A stretch of 64,000 nt of DNA. Origin: Streptomyces sp. DSM 110735 (GTDB lineage: Bacteria > Actinomycetota > Actinomycetes > Streptomycetales > Streptomycetaceae). The notes beneath the pieces were generated by a model. It saw only the letters and a list, made by a program, of their open reading frames with translations. It searched no databases and was not told the origin of the DNA. Made by a program: the position numbers and the translations under genes. Location: positions 1-64,000 of the forward strand of contig NZ_JACYHF010000010.1 of the NCBI RefSeq assembly GCF_016482685.1. Reading direction: 5' to 3'. This document shows positions 29,378 through 38,556 of the stretch, one piece after another; position 1 is the stretch's first letter, and every line of letters begins with the position of its first letter.

Positions 29378-30004
29378 TCACAGCCGCCGCGCGCACCCCA
29401 CCGGGTCGGGTCCGCCCACCTGGACGTACAGGGAGGTGGACGGCGGGCACGCGCGGCGGTTCGGGGCTGTCTCGGTGACCTTGTAGCCCGGCTTGTGGGT
29501 GCCCGTGCCGTCGCAGGCGGTCTCGCGGACCTGGCCGCCGCCGGAGTCGTAGACGCAGTCGCCGGGGACGGTGCGGGGACCGCCGCCGTGACCGGGGTCG
29601 CCGGGGTGCGGGGGCTGGAGGTTGCGCATGCAGGCGTAGCCGCGCGGGACGGCGGGGGCGGTGGTGCGTCCGGTGGTGGGGCGCCCGCCGCCGATGTGCA
29701 GGACGAAGTCGGTGGCCGGAGGACAGGGCGGTCCCTCGGTCACCGGGCCGTCGTGGCGGGCGACGACCCGGGCGGCGGCGCGCTCCCCCGAGCAGGGCAC
29801 CTCGGTGAAGCTGGTCGGACCGAAGGAGCTGCACTCGCCCAGGGCGAGGAACGTGCCGTCGTGCGTCGGCGGCGCCGAGGAGGGGCGCACCCCTGCCGAG
29901 GGTGCCGTGCTCTGGCAGCCCGTCACGCTCCACAGCACCGCCAGCGCCAGCAGTAACGCGGACGGCAGCCGTGCCGCCGTGCCCACGGCACCGTTCCCGC
30001 GCAT
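29378..30004 (-). CDS. Putative secreted lipoprotein, Cys-rich, unknown function
   Basis: This is a 208-residue protein not recognised as a known family. Residues 1-30 form a lipoprotein signal (LLLALAVLWSVTGC, lipobox VTGC), so it is probably anchored outside the membrane. The mature part is Pro/Gly/Thr-rich with about eight cysteines. It contains two similar halves, each with a GECSSFGP- or GDCVYDSG-type motif and a CPP..T-x-(F/Y)-V-x-(I/V)-GG element, suggesting an internal duplication of a small disulfide-bonded domain. ATG 30004 has GGGGGGAG upstream. It ends 17 bases from the convergent rbsK stop; no terminator is obvious between them. Confidence 0.65.
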   Translation of the reverse strand: MRGNGAVGTAARLPSALLLALAVLWSVTGCQSTAPSAGVRPSSAPPTHDGTFLALGECSSFGPTSFTEVPCSGERAAARVVARHDGPVTEGPPCPPATDFVLHIGGGRPTTGRTTAPAVPRGYACMRNLQPPHPGDPGHGGGPRTVPGDCVYDSGGGQVRETACDGTGTHKPGYKVTETAPNRRACPPSTSLYVQVGGPDPVGCARRL

Positions 30005-30116
30005 CGCACTCCCCCCGAAGACCCCGCTCAGCCTGACGCGCCGCGCGGGCGCCGCGCCAGTCGACAGGGGTGCTTTCCGCCCTTCGGGGGTGTCCTGCCC
30101 GGTGCGTGACGTATGT

Positions 30117-31955
30117 CTAGTACGTCAGCCCGTGGCCGAGCGGGTACAGCACCTGCGCCGGATCGTCCGCCCGCTGGACCGGCACCGGGAGCCTGCCGCG
30201 CGGGGCGACCTTGCCCGCGACGACCCGGGCGGCGGCGCGCACCTCGACGTCGGTCCAGCCGTACGAGGTCAAGTACGCCTTGACGGCGGGCAGTTGGGCG
30301 ACGTCGTAGGGGTTGCGGACGGCCACGGCGACCACCGGGCGCCGGGTGGCAAGAAGCTTCTCGACCAGGGTGCGCTGGGGGTCGGTGGCGGTGAGGTTGT
30401 ACGTCAGGACGACCACCGCGTCCGCCTTCCCTGCCGCCGTCACCGCCTTGGTCACGGTCGCGGAGGAGGGGGCGGTGCCGGTGGCGAGGACGGTGGTGGT
30501 GAAGCCGAGTTCCTTCAGGGCGGCGGCCATGACCCCGGTGGGCGGTCCGTCGGTGCCGGAGGGGGAGGCGGGGTCGGCGCCGACCACCAGGACGCGGGGC
30601 GTGCGGCGGCGGTCGAGCGGGAGCACCTTGCCGTCGTTGACCAGCAGGGTGGTGGTGCGCTCGGCGATGCGGTCGGCGGTGGCCAGGTGGGACTTGGTGC
30701 CCACGGCCGAGGTCACCCGGGCGTGGGTGGTGTAGGCGTGGTCGAAGAGTCCGAGGCGTGCCTTCATCCGCAGGATGCGCAGAACCGATTCGTCGAGGCG
30801 GGACTCGGTCAGCTCGCCCCCGCGCACCGCGTCCCGTACGGCGCGCCAGGCCACGTCGATGGAGGGCGGGTTGAGGAGCTGGTCCACGCCCGCCTTGAGG
30901 GCGAGCACCGGCACCCGGTCGTCGCCGTACTTGGTGCGCACGCCCTCCATGCCGAGGGAGTCGGTGATGACCACGCCGTCGTAGCCGAGGTCGCCGCGCA
31001 GGATGCCGGTGACGATCGGGTGGGAGAGGGTCGCCGGGTCGCCGGAGGGGTCGAGCGCGGGGAACTGGATGTGCGCGGTCATGATCGAGTCGATGCGCGC
31101 GGAGATCGCGGACCGGAAGGGCACCGCGTCGAGCTTCTCCCACTGCTCCCGGGTGTGGGTGATGACCGGGAAGCCGGTGTGGCTGTCGGTCGCGGTGTCG
31201 CCGTGCCCGGGGAAGTGCTTGGCGGTCGCCGCGACCCGGGCGGTCTGGTAGCCCTTCACCTCGGCGGAGACCAGGAGCCCGGCGAGCTGCGGGTCGGCGC
31301 CGAAGGAGCGCACGCCGATGACGGGGTTGGCCGGGTTGATGTTGACGTCCGCGTCGGGCGAGTAGTCCTGGTTGACGCCCATCGCGCGCAGCTCGGTGCC
31401 GGAGAGGCGGCCGAGGGCGAGGGCGTCGGTGTAGGAGCGCCCGGCGGCGACGGCCATCGCGCCCGGGAACAGCGTGGCGGGCTTGCCCACCCGGCACACC
31501 GCGCCGTGCTCCTGGTCGGTGGCGACGAGCACGGGCAGCCCGCGCTTGAGACCGAGGGACGCCTTCTGGATGCCGTTGGACAGGTCCGCGATCTGCTTGG
31601 GGTCGCGGGTATTGTGCGCCCAGGTGAAGTAGATGATGCCGCCGACGCGGTACTTGGCGATCAGCTCGGCGGCGGTGGCGACGCCCAGCTCCTGGCGGTT
31701 GGCGTCGATGTCCGCCTGGTCGGGGGCGGTGGCGGAGTGGCCGTAGACCCGCATCACGAAGAGCTGGCCGACCTTCTCCTCCAGCGTCATGGCGGCGATC
31801 AGCGCGCGCAGCGCCTTGTCGTCCGGCGTGACGGCGGCGTGGGCTGCCGGGGCGGGCGCGGCGAGCGTCGCGGTGAGGGCGGCGGTGGCGGCGAGGACGG
31901 CGCGTCTGGACGGTCGTGCGGTGTTTCCCGTGCTTGCCGTGCGGGTGTCGGGCAC
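30117..31955 (-). CDS. Secreted family 3 glycoside hydrolase, beta-N-acetylglucosaminidase type
   Basis: This is a 612-residue exported enzyme. The N-terminus carries a twin-arginine-type signal (PSRRAVLAATAALTATLA then AAHA). Residues about 55-390 are the GH3 barrel: LIAAMTLEEKVGQLFV, ATDQEHGAVCR, and AKHFPGHGDTATDSHTGFP. The last is the signature of NagZ-type beta-N-acetylglucosaminidases, which use a His/Asp dyad as acid/base. The nucleophile Asp is in GVVITDSLGMEGV. A C-terminal alpha/beta sandwich (about 410-612) follows. It probably trims N-acetylglucosamine from chitin or cell-wall fragments. GTG 31955 after GGAAGGGG is preferred to an in-frame start 26 codons upstream, which lies in the operator region. 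Confidence 0.88.
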   Translation of the reverse strand: MPDTRTASTGNTARPSRRAVLAATAALTATLAAPAPAAHAAVTPDDKALRALIAAMTLEEKVGQLFVMRVYGHSATAPDQADIDANRQELGVATAAELIAKYRVGGIIYFTWAHNTRDPKQIADLSNGIQKASLGLKRGLPVLVATDQEHGAVCRVGKPATLFPGAMAVAAGRSYTDALALGRLSGTELRAMGVNQDYSPDADVNINPANPVIGVRSFGADPQLAGLLVSAEVKGYQTARVAATAKHFPGHGDTATDSHTGFPVITHTREQWEKLDAVPFRSAISARIDSIMTAHIQFPALDPSGDPATLSHPIVTGILRGDLGYDGVVITDSLGMEGVRTKYGDDRVPVLALKAGVDQLLNPPSIDVAWRAVRDAVRGGELTESRLDESVLRILRMKARLGLFDHAYTTHARVTSAVGTKSHLATADRIAERTTTLLVNDGKVLPLDRRRTPRVLVVGADPASPSGTDGPPTGVMAAALKELGFTTTVLATGTAPSSATVTKAVTAAGKADAVVVLTYNLTATDPQRTLVEKLLATRRPVVAVAVRNPYDVAQLPAVKAYLTSYGWTDVEVRAAARVVAGKVAPRGRLPVPVQRADDPAQVLYPLGHGLTY

Positions 31956-31983
31956 GTGCGCCCCTTCCGGAGGAGAAAAGCTG

Positions 31984-32026
31984 AAGGAAACTTCCGAGGA
32001 ATCACCAATATCCGGGAAGTTTCTTT
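31984..32026 (-). promoter_or_regulatory. Twin palindromic operator upstream of the GH3 gene
   Basis: GGAAACTTCC (31986-31995) and GGAAGTTTCT (32015-32024) are near-palindromes that together form an inverted repeat of 12-base arms with one mismatch (31984-31995 with 32015-32026). The 29-base centre distance is close to three helical turns. They resemble GGAAA-n-TTTCC type sites found before glycosidase genes; the cognate regulator is unknown. The rest of the 323-base gap up to 32278 holds only the terminator at 32230. Confidence 0.5.
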
Positions 32027-32229
32027 CCGTCAAGGGACCGCACAGGGCGGGTCACCGGGGCGAGCGGAGCCCGGGAACGGGGCCGCCACCGGCGCATGGG
32101 AGGGGGGCGCGCCGGTGGCGGGGACGCCGGTCGCGGTGCGGCTTGGGAGGGTGATGTCGGTTCCTGGTCTGCGGACCCGGCCGACACCGCACCGCGCACT
32201 GGTCCGGCGTTCGGGGGTTGGACGGGCGA

Positions 32230-32262
32230 GGGCGCCGACCGGTTCCCTCCCGGTCGGCGCCC
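32230..32262 (-). terminator. Hairpin after the S37 peptidase gene
   Basis: A perfect 13-bp stem (32230-32242 with 32250-32262) with a seven-base loop begins 16 bases after the stop at 32279. Confidence 0.75.
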
Positions 32263-32278
32263 TTACTGCCGTGGCGCC

Positions 32279-33700
32279 TTACGGCCGCAGCGCGGGCTCG
32301 CGCTCCACGTCGCGTACGTCGAGCCGCGCGTCGAAGCGGGCCAGCGGCTTCGCCGCCGCCGGGTCGTCCTGGACCGCCGGGGAGGCGACCCCGGCCCAGT
32401 CGAGGATCCGGGCGGTGGCCAGGGTGCGCTGACCGCCCGTCAGACCGGCGACGTTGGCGCCGTGGTTCATGCCGGGCGCGGTGAACACGTAGGAGTCACG
32501 GGCGCCCGCGCCGGGGCGGAAGCGCTCGGCGCCCCACGGGTCGTTCTGGCCGTAGACGAACAGCATGTGGCGGGCGTGGTGGCGGACCCAGGTGTCCACG
32601 TCCCGCATGGCGCCGGGCTGGAAGCGCATCGGGATGGAGCGCGGCACGAAGTCGCGCGGCGGCTGGTAGCCGTAGCGGATCAGGCGGCGCTCGATGTGCG
32701 GGAAGTGGATGGTGGGCGAGCCCAGTTGGGTGCCCGCCTGGTAGTAGTACGGGGTGTACTGCTCCAGTCCCTGGTCGGTGTAGGCGGAGAAGCCGGAGAT
32801 CGTGTCCACCGAGTCCCAGATGGCGTCGTCGCTCGCGTGCGCCGCGTCGGCCGGGATGCTGTCGCAGTCGGGACCGTTGTACTGCCAGAAGCCCCACACG
32901 TAGTCGAGGACGACAGCCTCGTACGCCTTGTCCAGGGAGCCGACGGTGGTGAAGGTGTAGCCGCCCTCGGTCGCGAACTGCGCGTACCGCTTCTCCAGCG
33001 CCTCGCGGCGCACCAGGGCTTCGCGCTGGACGGCGTTCAGCCGGTCGCGGCACTCCTTGGTGCCGACGTGCTCGAAGAAGCGGTCGTATGCCGAGTCCTC
33101 GTTGTTCACCACGTCGTTGGGGGCGACGTAGGCGACCACGCCGTCCATGTCGCGCGGGTAGAAGCGCTCGTAGTAGGTGGCGGTCATGCCGCCCTTGGAG
33201 CCGCCGGTGGCCAGCCAGTTGGCGGAGTAGATGCTCTTCAGTGCCTGGAATACGCGGTGTTGGTCGCTCGCCGCCTGCCAGATGTCGAGCTTGGACCAGT
33301 CGGCGGGCGCCGGACGGGACGGGGTGAAGTAGCGGTATTCCAGGGAGACTTGATTGCCGTCGACGATCTGGGTCGGCTCGCGGCGCGACGGCGTGGTGGA
33401 GACGTTGTAGCCGCCGGTGTAGAAGACGGTCGGGCGGCTGGTGTCCTTGTGCAGCACGGTGATCCGCTGCTGGAAGGTGCCGCGGTCCGGGTGCCGGTGG
33501 TCCACGGGCTGGGTGAAGTTCAGGACGAAGAAGCGGTAGCCGGAGTAGGGCTTCTCCTCGATCAGGCTCATGCCGGGTATGGCGAGGAGCCGGTCCTTGA
33601 TGTCGGCGGGCGCGGCGGTGGCCGCCCCTGCGGTGCCTGCCGCGCTCAGGGTGCCGAGCAGCACCGTGAGCGCCAGCAGCCATCTGAGGGCCTTGCGCAT
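32279..33700 (-). CDS. Secreted serine tripeptidyl aminopeptidase, peptidase family S37
   Basis: This is a 473-residue exported enzyme. A signal peptide of about 30 residues (MRKALRWLLALTVLLGTLSA...) precedes the catalytic domain. Family S37 features are the N-terminal LNFTQPVDHRHPDRGTFQQR, EYRYFTPSRP, nucleophile motif GGSKGGMTA (Ser168), YVAPNDVVN, the acid region FVYGQNDPWGAERF, and PGMNHGANV (His). These enzymes remove prolyl-containing tripeptides from secreted or extracellular proteins and help degrade substrate-mycelium proteins. ATG 33700 follows GGGGAGAG. It is monocistronic with a clear terminator. Confidence 0.9.
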   Translation of the reverse strand: MRKALRWLLALTVLLGTLSAAGTAGAATAAPADIKDRLLAIPGMSLIEEKPYSGYRFFVLNFTQPVDHRHPDRGTFQQRITVLHKDTSRPTVFYTGGYNVSTTPSRREPTQIVDGNQVSLEYRYFTPSRPAPADWSKLDIWQAASDQHRVFQALKSIYSANWLATGGSKGGMTATYYERFYPRDMDGVVAYVAPNDVVNNEDSAYDRFFEHVGTKECRDRLNAVQREALVRREALEKRYAQFATEGGYTFTTVGSLDKAYEAVVLDYVWGFWQYNGPDCDSIPADAAHASDDAIWDSVDTISGFSAYTDQGLEQYTPYYYQAGTQLGSPTIHFPHIERRLIRYGYQPPRDFVPRSIPMRFQPGAMRDVDTWVRHHARHMLFVYGQNDPWGAERFRPGAGARDSYVFTAPGMNHGANVAGLTGGQRTLATARILDWAGVASPAVQDDPAAAKPLARFDARLDVRDVEREPALRP

Positions 33701-33794
33701 TCGACTCTCCCCTGTGAGACACATGTGCGCCGGAAGTTATCCGAGCAACTGGTGTGACACCAGGGGGTGTTGGGTCTACCGGGCGTGTCGGGGG

Positions 33795-34184
33795 TCAGCA
33801 CAGGATCCAGCCGGAGCTGACCGAGCCGCGCCCCACCGCGCCGCGCACCCGGACGCAGCGGTGTCCGGCGTGCACGGTGACCGGTCCCGCGTGGTCGCGG
33901 TAGTGCCCCTTGTCGGTCACCGGTCGGTTGCCGCGCGCCTGCACGCTGAGGGACATCAGGCGCGGGGCGCCGGGAGCCTTGGCGACGGTGACCGCGCAGA
34001 CGTAGCCGTCGCGCTTGTAGAGCCGGACGACACCGGTGCGGAACGGCAGGCTGCGCACCTGGTGCCCCGGGCAGTCCCGGCGCGGGGCGGCACCGGCGCC
34101 GGGGGCGGCGAGGACGAGCACCCCGAGGACCGTCAGCACGGCCACGACGGCCGCCGACAGCCGACGTATCGCATCACCGGCCAC
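33795..34184 (-). CDS. Small secreted cysteine-containing protein, unknown function
   Basis: This is a 129-residue protein with an N-terminal signal peptide (residues 1-33, LSAAVVAVLTVLGVLVLAAPGAGA) and a basic mature domain of about 95 residues. It has four cysteines (RRDCPGH, GYVCAVT, HRCVRV, WILC at the extreme end), probably forming two disulfides. The pattern fits the many small exported Streptomyces proteins of unknown function. GTG 34184 has GGAGG about eight bases upstream. No neighbour suggests a role. Confidence 0.6.
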   Translation of the reverse strand: MAGDAIRRLSAAVVAVLTVLGVLVLAAPGAGAAPRRDCPGHQVRSLPFRTGVVRLYKRDGYVCAVTVAKAPGAPRLMSLSVQARGNRPVTDKGHYRDHAGPVTVHAGHRCVRVRGAVGRGSVSSGWILC

Positions 34185-34340
34185 TCTCCGTGCCTCCCCC
34201 GCGCCCCGCGCATACGCCCTCGATGTACGTACTGGTGTACGGACGCACGGGATGTGCCGGACGGTTGCACGACCGTCAGCGAAACGCGCGGAGCGCGGGC
34301 GCCCCGGCGCACGGACTCTCCCGCGCGCCGGGCGTCCGGC

Positions 34341-37300
34341 TCAGCCCGTCACGCCCACCGGCTCCTCCGGCTCCGACTCCCCCACGAAGGTCCGCCACAG
34401 CTCGGCGTACCGGCCGTCCAGGGCGAGGAGTTCGTCGTGGGTGCCGTCCTCCGCGACCCGGCCGTGGTCCATCACGACCACGCGGTCGGCGCGGGCGGCG
34501 GTGGTCAGCCGGTGGGCGACCACCAGGGTCGTACGGCGCCCCGCCAGGCGGTCGGTGGCCTGGTTGACCTGCGCCTCGGTGGCCAGGTCCAGGGCGGCGG
34601 TCGCCTCGTCGAGGAGCAGGATGTCGGGGTCCACCAGCTCGGCGCGGGCGAGCGCGATGAGCTGGCGCTGACCGGCAGAGAGGTTGCGCCCGCGCTCGGC
34701 GACCTCGTGCAGATAGCCGCCCTCCAGCGTGGCGATCATCTCGTGCGCGCCCACCGCCCGCGCCGCCGCCTCCACCTCGGCGTCGGTGGCGTCGGGGCGT
34801 CCGTAGGCGATGGCGTCGCGGACCGTGCCGGGGAAGAGGTACGCCTCCTGCGGCACGACCCCCAGCCGGTGGCGGTACGAGGTGAGGTCCAGGGAGCGCA
34901 GATCGGTGCCGTCGACGGTGACCCTGCCCGAGGTCGGGTCGTAGAACCGCGCGACCAGCTTGACCAGCGTGGACTTGCCCGCGCCGGTCTCGCCGACGAA
35001 GGCGACCGTCTGCCCCGCCGGGACGGTCAGGGCGACGCCGGTCAGCGCCTCCTCCTCGTCGCCGTACGCGAAGGACACGTCCTCGAAGGCGATGTCGCCG
35101 CGCAGCGAGAGCACTTCCAGGGGTTCGGCGGCGGAGCCGGTGGAGGCGGGCTCGCGCAGCAGCTCCTGGATGCGGCCGAGGGAGACGGTCGCCTGCTGGT
35201 AGCCGTCGAAGACCTGGGAGAGCTGCTGGACGGGGGCGAAGAACAGGTCGATGTAGAGCAGATAGGCGACCAGCGCGCCGGTGGTCAGCGTGGCCGCCTC
35301 CACCCGTCCGGCGCCCGCGATCAGCACGGCGGCGGCCGCGACCGAGGACAGCAACTGGACGAACGGGAAGTAGATGGAGATCAGCCACTGACCCCGGATG
35401 CGCGCCTGGCGGTAGCTGTCGCTGCGCGCGGCGAACCGGCGCCCGCCGTCGCCCTCGCGCCGGAACGCCTGCACGATCCGCAGCCCGGCGACCGACTCCT
35501 GGAGGTCGGCGTTGACGACCGAGACCCGCTCACGCGCCAGCTCGTACGCCTTCACACTCGCCCGGCGGAAGAAGAAGGTGGCCACGATCAGCGGGGGCAG
35601 CGTGGCGAAGACGACCAGCGCCAACTGGAGGTCGAGCACCAGCAGGGTGCCCATGATCCCGAAGAAGGTGACGACCGAGACGAACGCGGTGACCAGACCC
35701 GTCTGGAGGAACGTGGACAGCGCGTCCACGTCGGTGGTCATCCGGGTCATGATGCGACCGGTCAGCTCGCGCTCGTAGTAGTCCAGACCGAGCCGCTGCA
35801 ACTGGGTGAAGATCTTCAGGCGCAGCGCGTAGAGCACCCGCTCACCGGTGCGTCCGGTCATCCGGGTCTCGCCGTACTGCGCGACCCACTGCACCAGCAC
35901 GGTGAGCAGCCCGAGCAGCGACGCCGCCCAGACCGCGCCGAGGGCGGCGCGGGTGACGCCCTGGTCGATGCCGTGCCGGATCAGGATCGGGAGCAGCAGA
36001 CCCGCGCCCGCGTCGACCGCGACGAGCAGCAGGCTGATCAGCAGGGGGCGCCCGAAGCCGTGCAGCAGACGGCGCAGTCCGTAGGAGTCCTCGGGGCGGA
36101 CCGCGCGCGCCTCGTCCACGCCGGGGGTGTCGGTGGCCGGGGGGAGCGCCTCGACCTTGGCGAGGAGTTCCGGGGTGGCGGGGGTACCGGCGAGCGCCCG
36201 GTCGCGGGGTGCGCGGTCGCCGGTCCACAGCCTCGGGGTGAGACCGCGCTCGGCGTCGAACTCGGCGTCCAGCTCCTCGCGGACGGTGGTGTCCTCGCGC
36301 GGTTCGGCGGGGACGGCGTGGCCCGGGGAGATTCCGCCCAGCTCGTCGGGGTCGGTGAGCAGCCTGCGGTAGAGCGGGGAGCGCTTCTGGAGTTCGGCGT
36401 CGGTGCCGATGTCCGCGAGGCGCCCGCCCTCCAGGACCGCGATGCGGTCGGCGAGGTTCAGGGTGGAGCGGCGGTGGGCGATGAGCAGGGTCGTACGACC
36501 CTCCATCACCTGTTTCAGCGCCTCGTGGATCTCGTGCTCCACCCGGGCGTCGACGGCGCTGGTGGCGTCGTCCAGGACCAGCAGGCGGGGGTCGGTGAGC
36601 AGGGCGCGGGCCAGCGCGACGCGCTGGCGCTGCCCGCCGGAGAGGGTGAGACCGTGCTCGCCGACCTTGGTGTCGTAGCCCTGGGGCAGCTCGCCGATGA
36701 ACCCGTGCGCCTGGGCGGCGCGGGCGGCGGTCTCGATCTCGTCCTGGGTGGCGTCGGGGCGGCCGTAGGCGATGTTCTCGCGGACGGAGGTCGAGAACAG
36801 GAAGGAGTCCTCCGGGACCAGACCGATCGCGGCGCGCAGCGAGTCGAGGGTCAGCTCGCGCACGTCGTGCCCGCCGACCAGGACGGCGCCGCGGCTCACG
36901 TCGTAGAAGCGGGGCAGCAGCAGGGAGAGGGTGGACTTGCCGGACCCGGAGGTGCCGACGACGGCCAGGGTCTCGCCGGGACGGATCTCGAAGCTGAGCC
37001 CGTCGAGGACGGGGCGGTCGGCGTCGTAGCCGAAGGACACGTCGTCGAACTCGACGGAGGCGGGGGCGTCGGGCGGGAGGTCCTTGGTGCCGTCCTTCAG
37101 GGTCGGCTCGGTGTCGATCAGCTCCAGGACGCGCTCGGTGCCCGCGCGAGCCTGCTGGCCGACGGTGAGCACCACGGCGAGCATCCGCACCGGACCGACC
37201 AACTGGGCGAGGTAGGTGGAGAAGGCGACGAACGTGCCGAGCGTGATGTGCCCGCCGACCGCGAGCCAGCCGCCGAGGGCGAGCATGGCGACCTGGCCGA

Positions 37301-38060
37301 GCGCGGGCACGGCTTGGAGGGCGGGGGTGTACTTGCTGTTCAGCCGGATGGTCCGCAGCCGCGCCGCGAACAGCCTGCGGCCGACCTCGCGCAGCTTCCC
37401 GGTCTCCTGCTCCTCCTGCCCGAACCCCTTCACCACGCGGACGCCGCTGACCGCGCCGTCCACCACCCCGGCGACGGCGGCTGCCTGCGCCTGCGCGTAC
37501 CAGGTGGCGGGGTGCAGCCTGCTCCGGCTGCGCCGGGCGATCCAGCCGAGCGCCGGTCCGACCGCGAGCGCGACCAGGGTGAGCGGCAGCGACAGCCACG
37601 CCATGATCCCGAGCGAGATCAGGAACAGCAGCACGTTCCCGATGGTCATCGGCAGCATGAACAGCAGACCCTGGATGAGCTGGAGATCGCTCGTCGCCCG
37701 GCCGACGACCTGCCCGGTGGACAGCTCGTCCTGACGGCGCCCGTCGAGCCGGGTGATCGTGCGGTACATCTCGGTCCGCAGATCGTGCTGCACGTCGAGG
37801 GCGACCCGGCCGCCGTAGTAGCGGCGGACGTACGTGAGCGCGTACACGAGGAGCGCGGCGCCGATCAGGGCGCCCGCCCAGGGAGCCATCGCCCGGGTGT
37901 GCCCGCCGATCACATCGTCGATGATCACCTTCGTGATCAGCGGCACGACCGCCATCACGGCCATCCCGGCGAGCGAGGAGCCGAGGGCGAGGACGACGTC
38001 CTTCGGATACCGCCAGGCGTATCCCGCCAGTCGCCGTGCCCATCCCCGTTGCGGTCCCAC
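34341..38060 (-). CDS. Fused heterodimer-type ABC exporter (TMD-NBD-TMD-NBD)
   Basis: This is a 1239-residue single-chain multidrug/lipid-type exporter containing two complete half-transporters. The first half has Walker A GTSGSGKST (about 367), signature LSGGQ, and Walker B LLVLDDATS, where Asp replaces the catalytic Glu. The second half has Walker A GETGAGKST (about 1022), a modified signature LSAGQ, and canonical LLLDEAT (Glu near 1150). Thus one composite ATP site is canonical (second Walker B with first LSGGQ) and the other degenerate, exactly as in heterodimeric exporters such as TM287/288, but here in one chain. A charged linker of about 110 residues joins the halves. GTG 38060 is chosen because GGAGG lies eight bases upstream; the ATG nearby is out of frame. 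Substrate unknown. Confidence 0.92.
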   Translation of the reverse strand: MGPQRGWARRLAGYAWRYPKDVVLALGSSLAGMAVMAVVPLITKVIIDDVIGGHTRAMAPWAGALIGAALLVYALTYVRRYYGGRVALDVQHDLRTEMYRTITRLDGRRQDELSTGQVVGRATSDLQLIQGLLFMLPMTIGNVLLFLISLGIMAWLSLPLTLVALAVGPALGWIARRSRSRLHPATWYAQAQAAAVAGVVDGAVSGVRVVKGFGQEEQETGKLREVGRRLFAARLRTIRLNSKYTPALQAVPALGQVAMLALGGWLAVGGHITLGTFVAFSTYLAQLVGPVRMLAVVLTVGQQARAGTERVLELIDTEPTLKDGTKDLPPDAPASVEFDDVSFGYDADRPVLDGLSFEIRPGETLAVVGTSGSGKSTLSLLLPRFYDVSRGAVLVGGHDVRELTLDSLRAAIGLVPEDSFLFSTSVRENIAYGRPDATQDEIETAARAAQAHGFIGELPQGYDTKVGEHGLTLSGGQRQRVALARALLTDPRLLVLDDATSAVDARVEHEIHEALKQVMEGRTTLLIAHRRSTLNLADRIAVLEGGRLADIGTDAELQKRSPLYRRLLTDPDELGGISPGHAVPAEPREDTTVREELDAEFDAERGLTPRLWTGDRAPRDRALAGTPATPELLAKVEALPPATDTPGVDEARAVRPEDSYGLRRLLHGFGRPLLISLLLVAVDAGAGLLLPILIRHGIDQGVTRAALGAVWAASLLGLLTVLVQWVAQYGETRMTGRTGERVLYALRLKIFTQLQRLGLDYYERELTGRIMTRMTTDVDALSTFLQTGLVTAFVSVVTFFGIMGTLLVLDLQLALVVFATLPPLIVATFFFRRASVKAYELARERVSVVNADLQESVAGLRIVQAFRREGDGGRRFAARSDSYRQARIRGQWLISIYFPFVQLLSSVAAAAVLIAGAGRVEAATLTTGALVAYLLYIDLFFAPVQQLSQVFDGYQQATVSLGRIQELLREPASTGSAAEPLEVLSLRGDIAFEDVSFAYGDEEEALTGVALTVPAGQTVAFVGETGAGKSTLVKLVARFYDPTSGRVTVDGTDLRSLDLTSYRHRLGVVPQEAYLFPGTVRDAIAYGRPDATDAEVEAAARAVGAHEMIATLEGGYLHEVAERGRNLSAGQRQLIALARAELVDPDILLLDEATAALDLATEAQVNQATDRLAGRRTTLVVAHRLTTAARADRVVVMDHGRVAEDGTHDELLALDGRYAELWRTFVGESEPEEPVGVTG

Positions 38061-38237
38061 GCGGGTGTCCTCCGTCCATCGCCCTGATCTTCCGTGAGGC
38101 ACAAACGCGGGGTGGCAGGGGGGTATTCCGTACGAGCTGCCGTACGGCGGGCGGCGCCCACCGGGCGGGGTGTCCGCATCTGTGCTGGAATGCGTCGCGG
38201 TGCAGGGATCCACCGCAGAACCGCCGGAGGCGCACGC

Positions 38238-38522
38238 ATGGACAAGGGAAACATCGACACGCCCGACGCCGCCGACCTGGACGCCGCCGCCCGGCGGCAC
38301 AGCGCCGCCGAGGGCTGGGCACTGCCGGACGGCGGCTACCCCGTCCGCCCGGCGGACCTGCACGGCGCGGAGGATCTGCGCCGGGCGATCCACGCGGTCG
38401 GCCGGGGTCGCCGCGACCCGCACGACACGATCCGCCGCCACATCATGAACCGCGCCCGCGCGCTCGGGCTGTCCTCGGAGATCCCGGACGACTGGAACGC
38501 GGACGGGAGCCTCAGCGATTGA
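38238..38522 (+). CDS. Small protein with a phage prohead/capsid-type C-terminal domain
   Basis: This is a 94-residue protein, highly charged. The stretch GWALPDGGYPVRPADLHGAE followed by AVGRGRRDPHDTIRRHIMNRARALG and an IPDDW ending matches a module (DUF6582-like, from memory) found at the ends of phage prohead proteases and capsid proteins and as free-standing genes in actinobacteria. ATG 38238 follows CCGGAGG. The TGA stop (38520-38522) spans the end of the adjacent insertion element, so the present C-terminus (SLSD) was fixed by that insertion and a few native residues may be missing. Function is unknown. Confidence 0.7.
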   Translation: MDKGNIDTPDAADLDAAARRHSAAEGWALPDGGYPVRPADLHGAEDLRRAIHAVGRGRRDPHDTIRRHIMNRARALGLSSEIPDDWNADGSLSD

Positions 38523-38556
38523 CATCCTCGCCGCTTTGAAGGACGACGATTCCCGC
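38519..38556 (-). ncRNA. Predicted right end and 3' end of the TnpB guide RNA (reRNA/omega RNA)
   Basis: On the minus strand, directly after the tnpB stop, a short stem (CGTCGA-type arms 38528-38533 and 38544-38549, one G-U pair) is followed by GAGGATGTCAA at the element border. In characterised TnpB systems the scaffold RNA ends at this border and reads on into flanking DNA as the guide. By analogy the guide here would be the minus-strand copy of bases up to 38518, the end of the small gene. The RNA has not been shown to exist; its 5' limit would lie inside tnpB. Confidence 0.5.
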
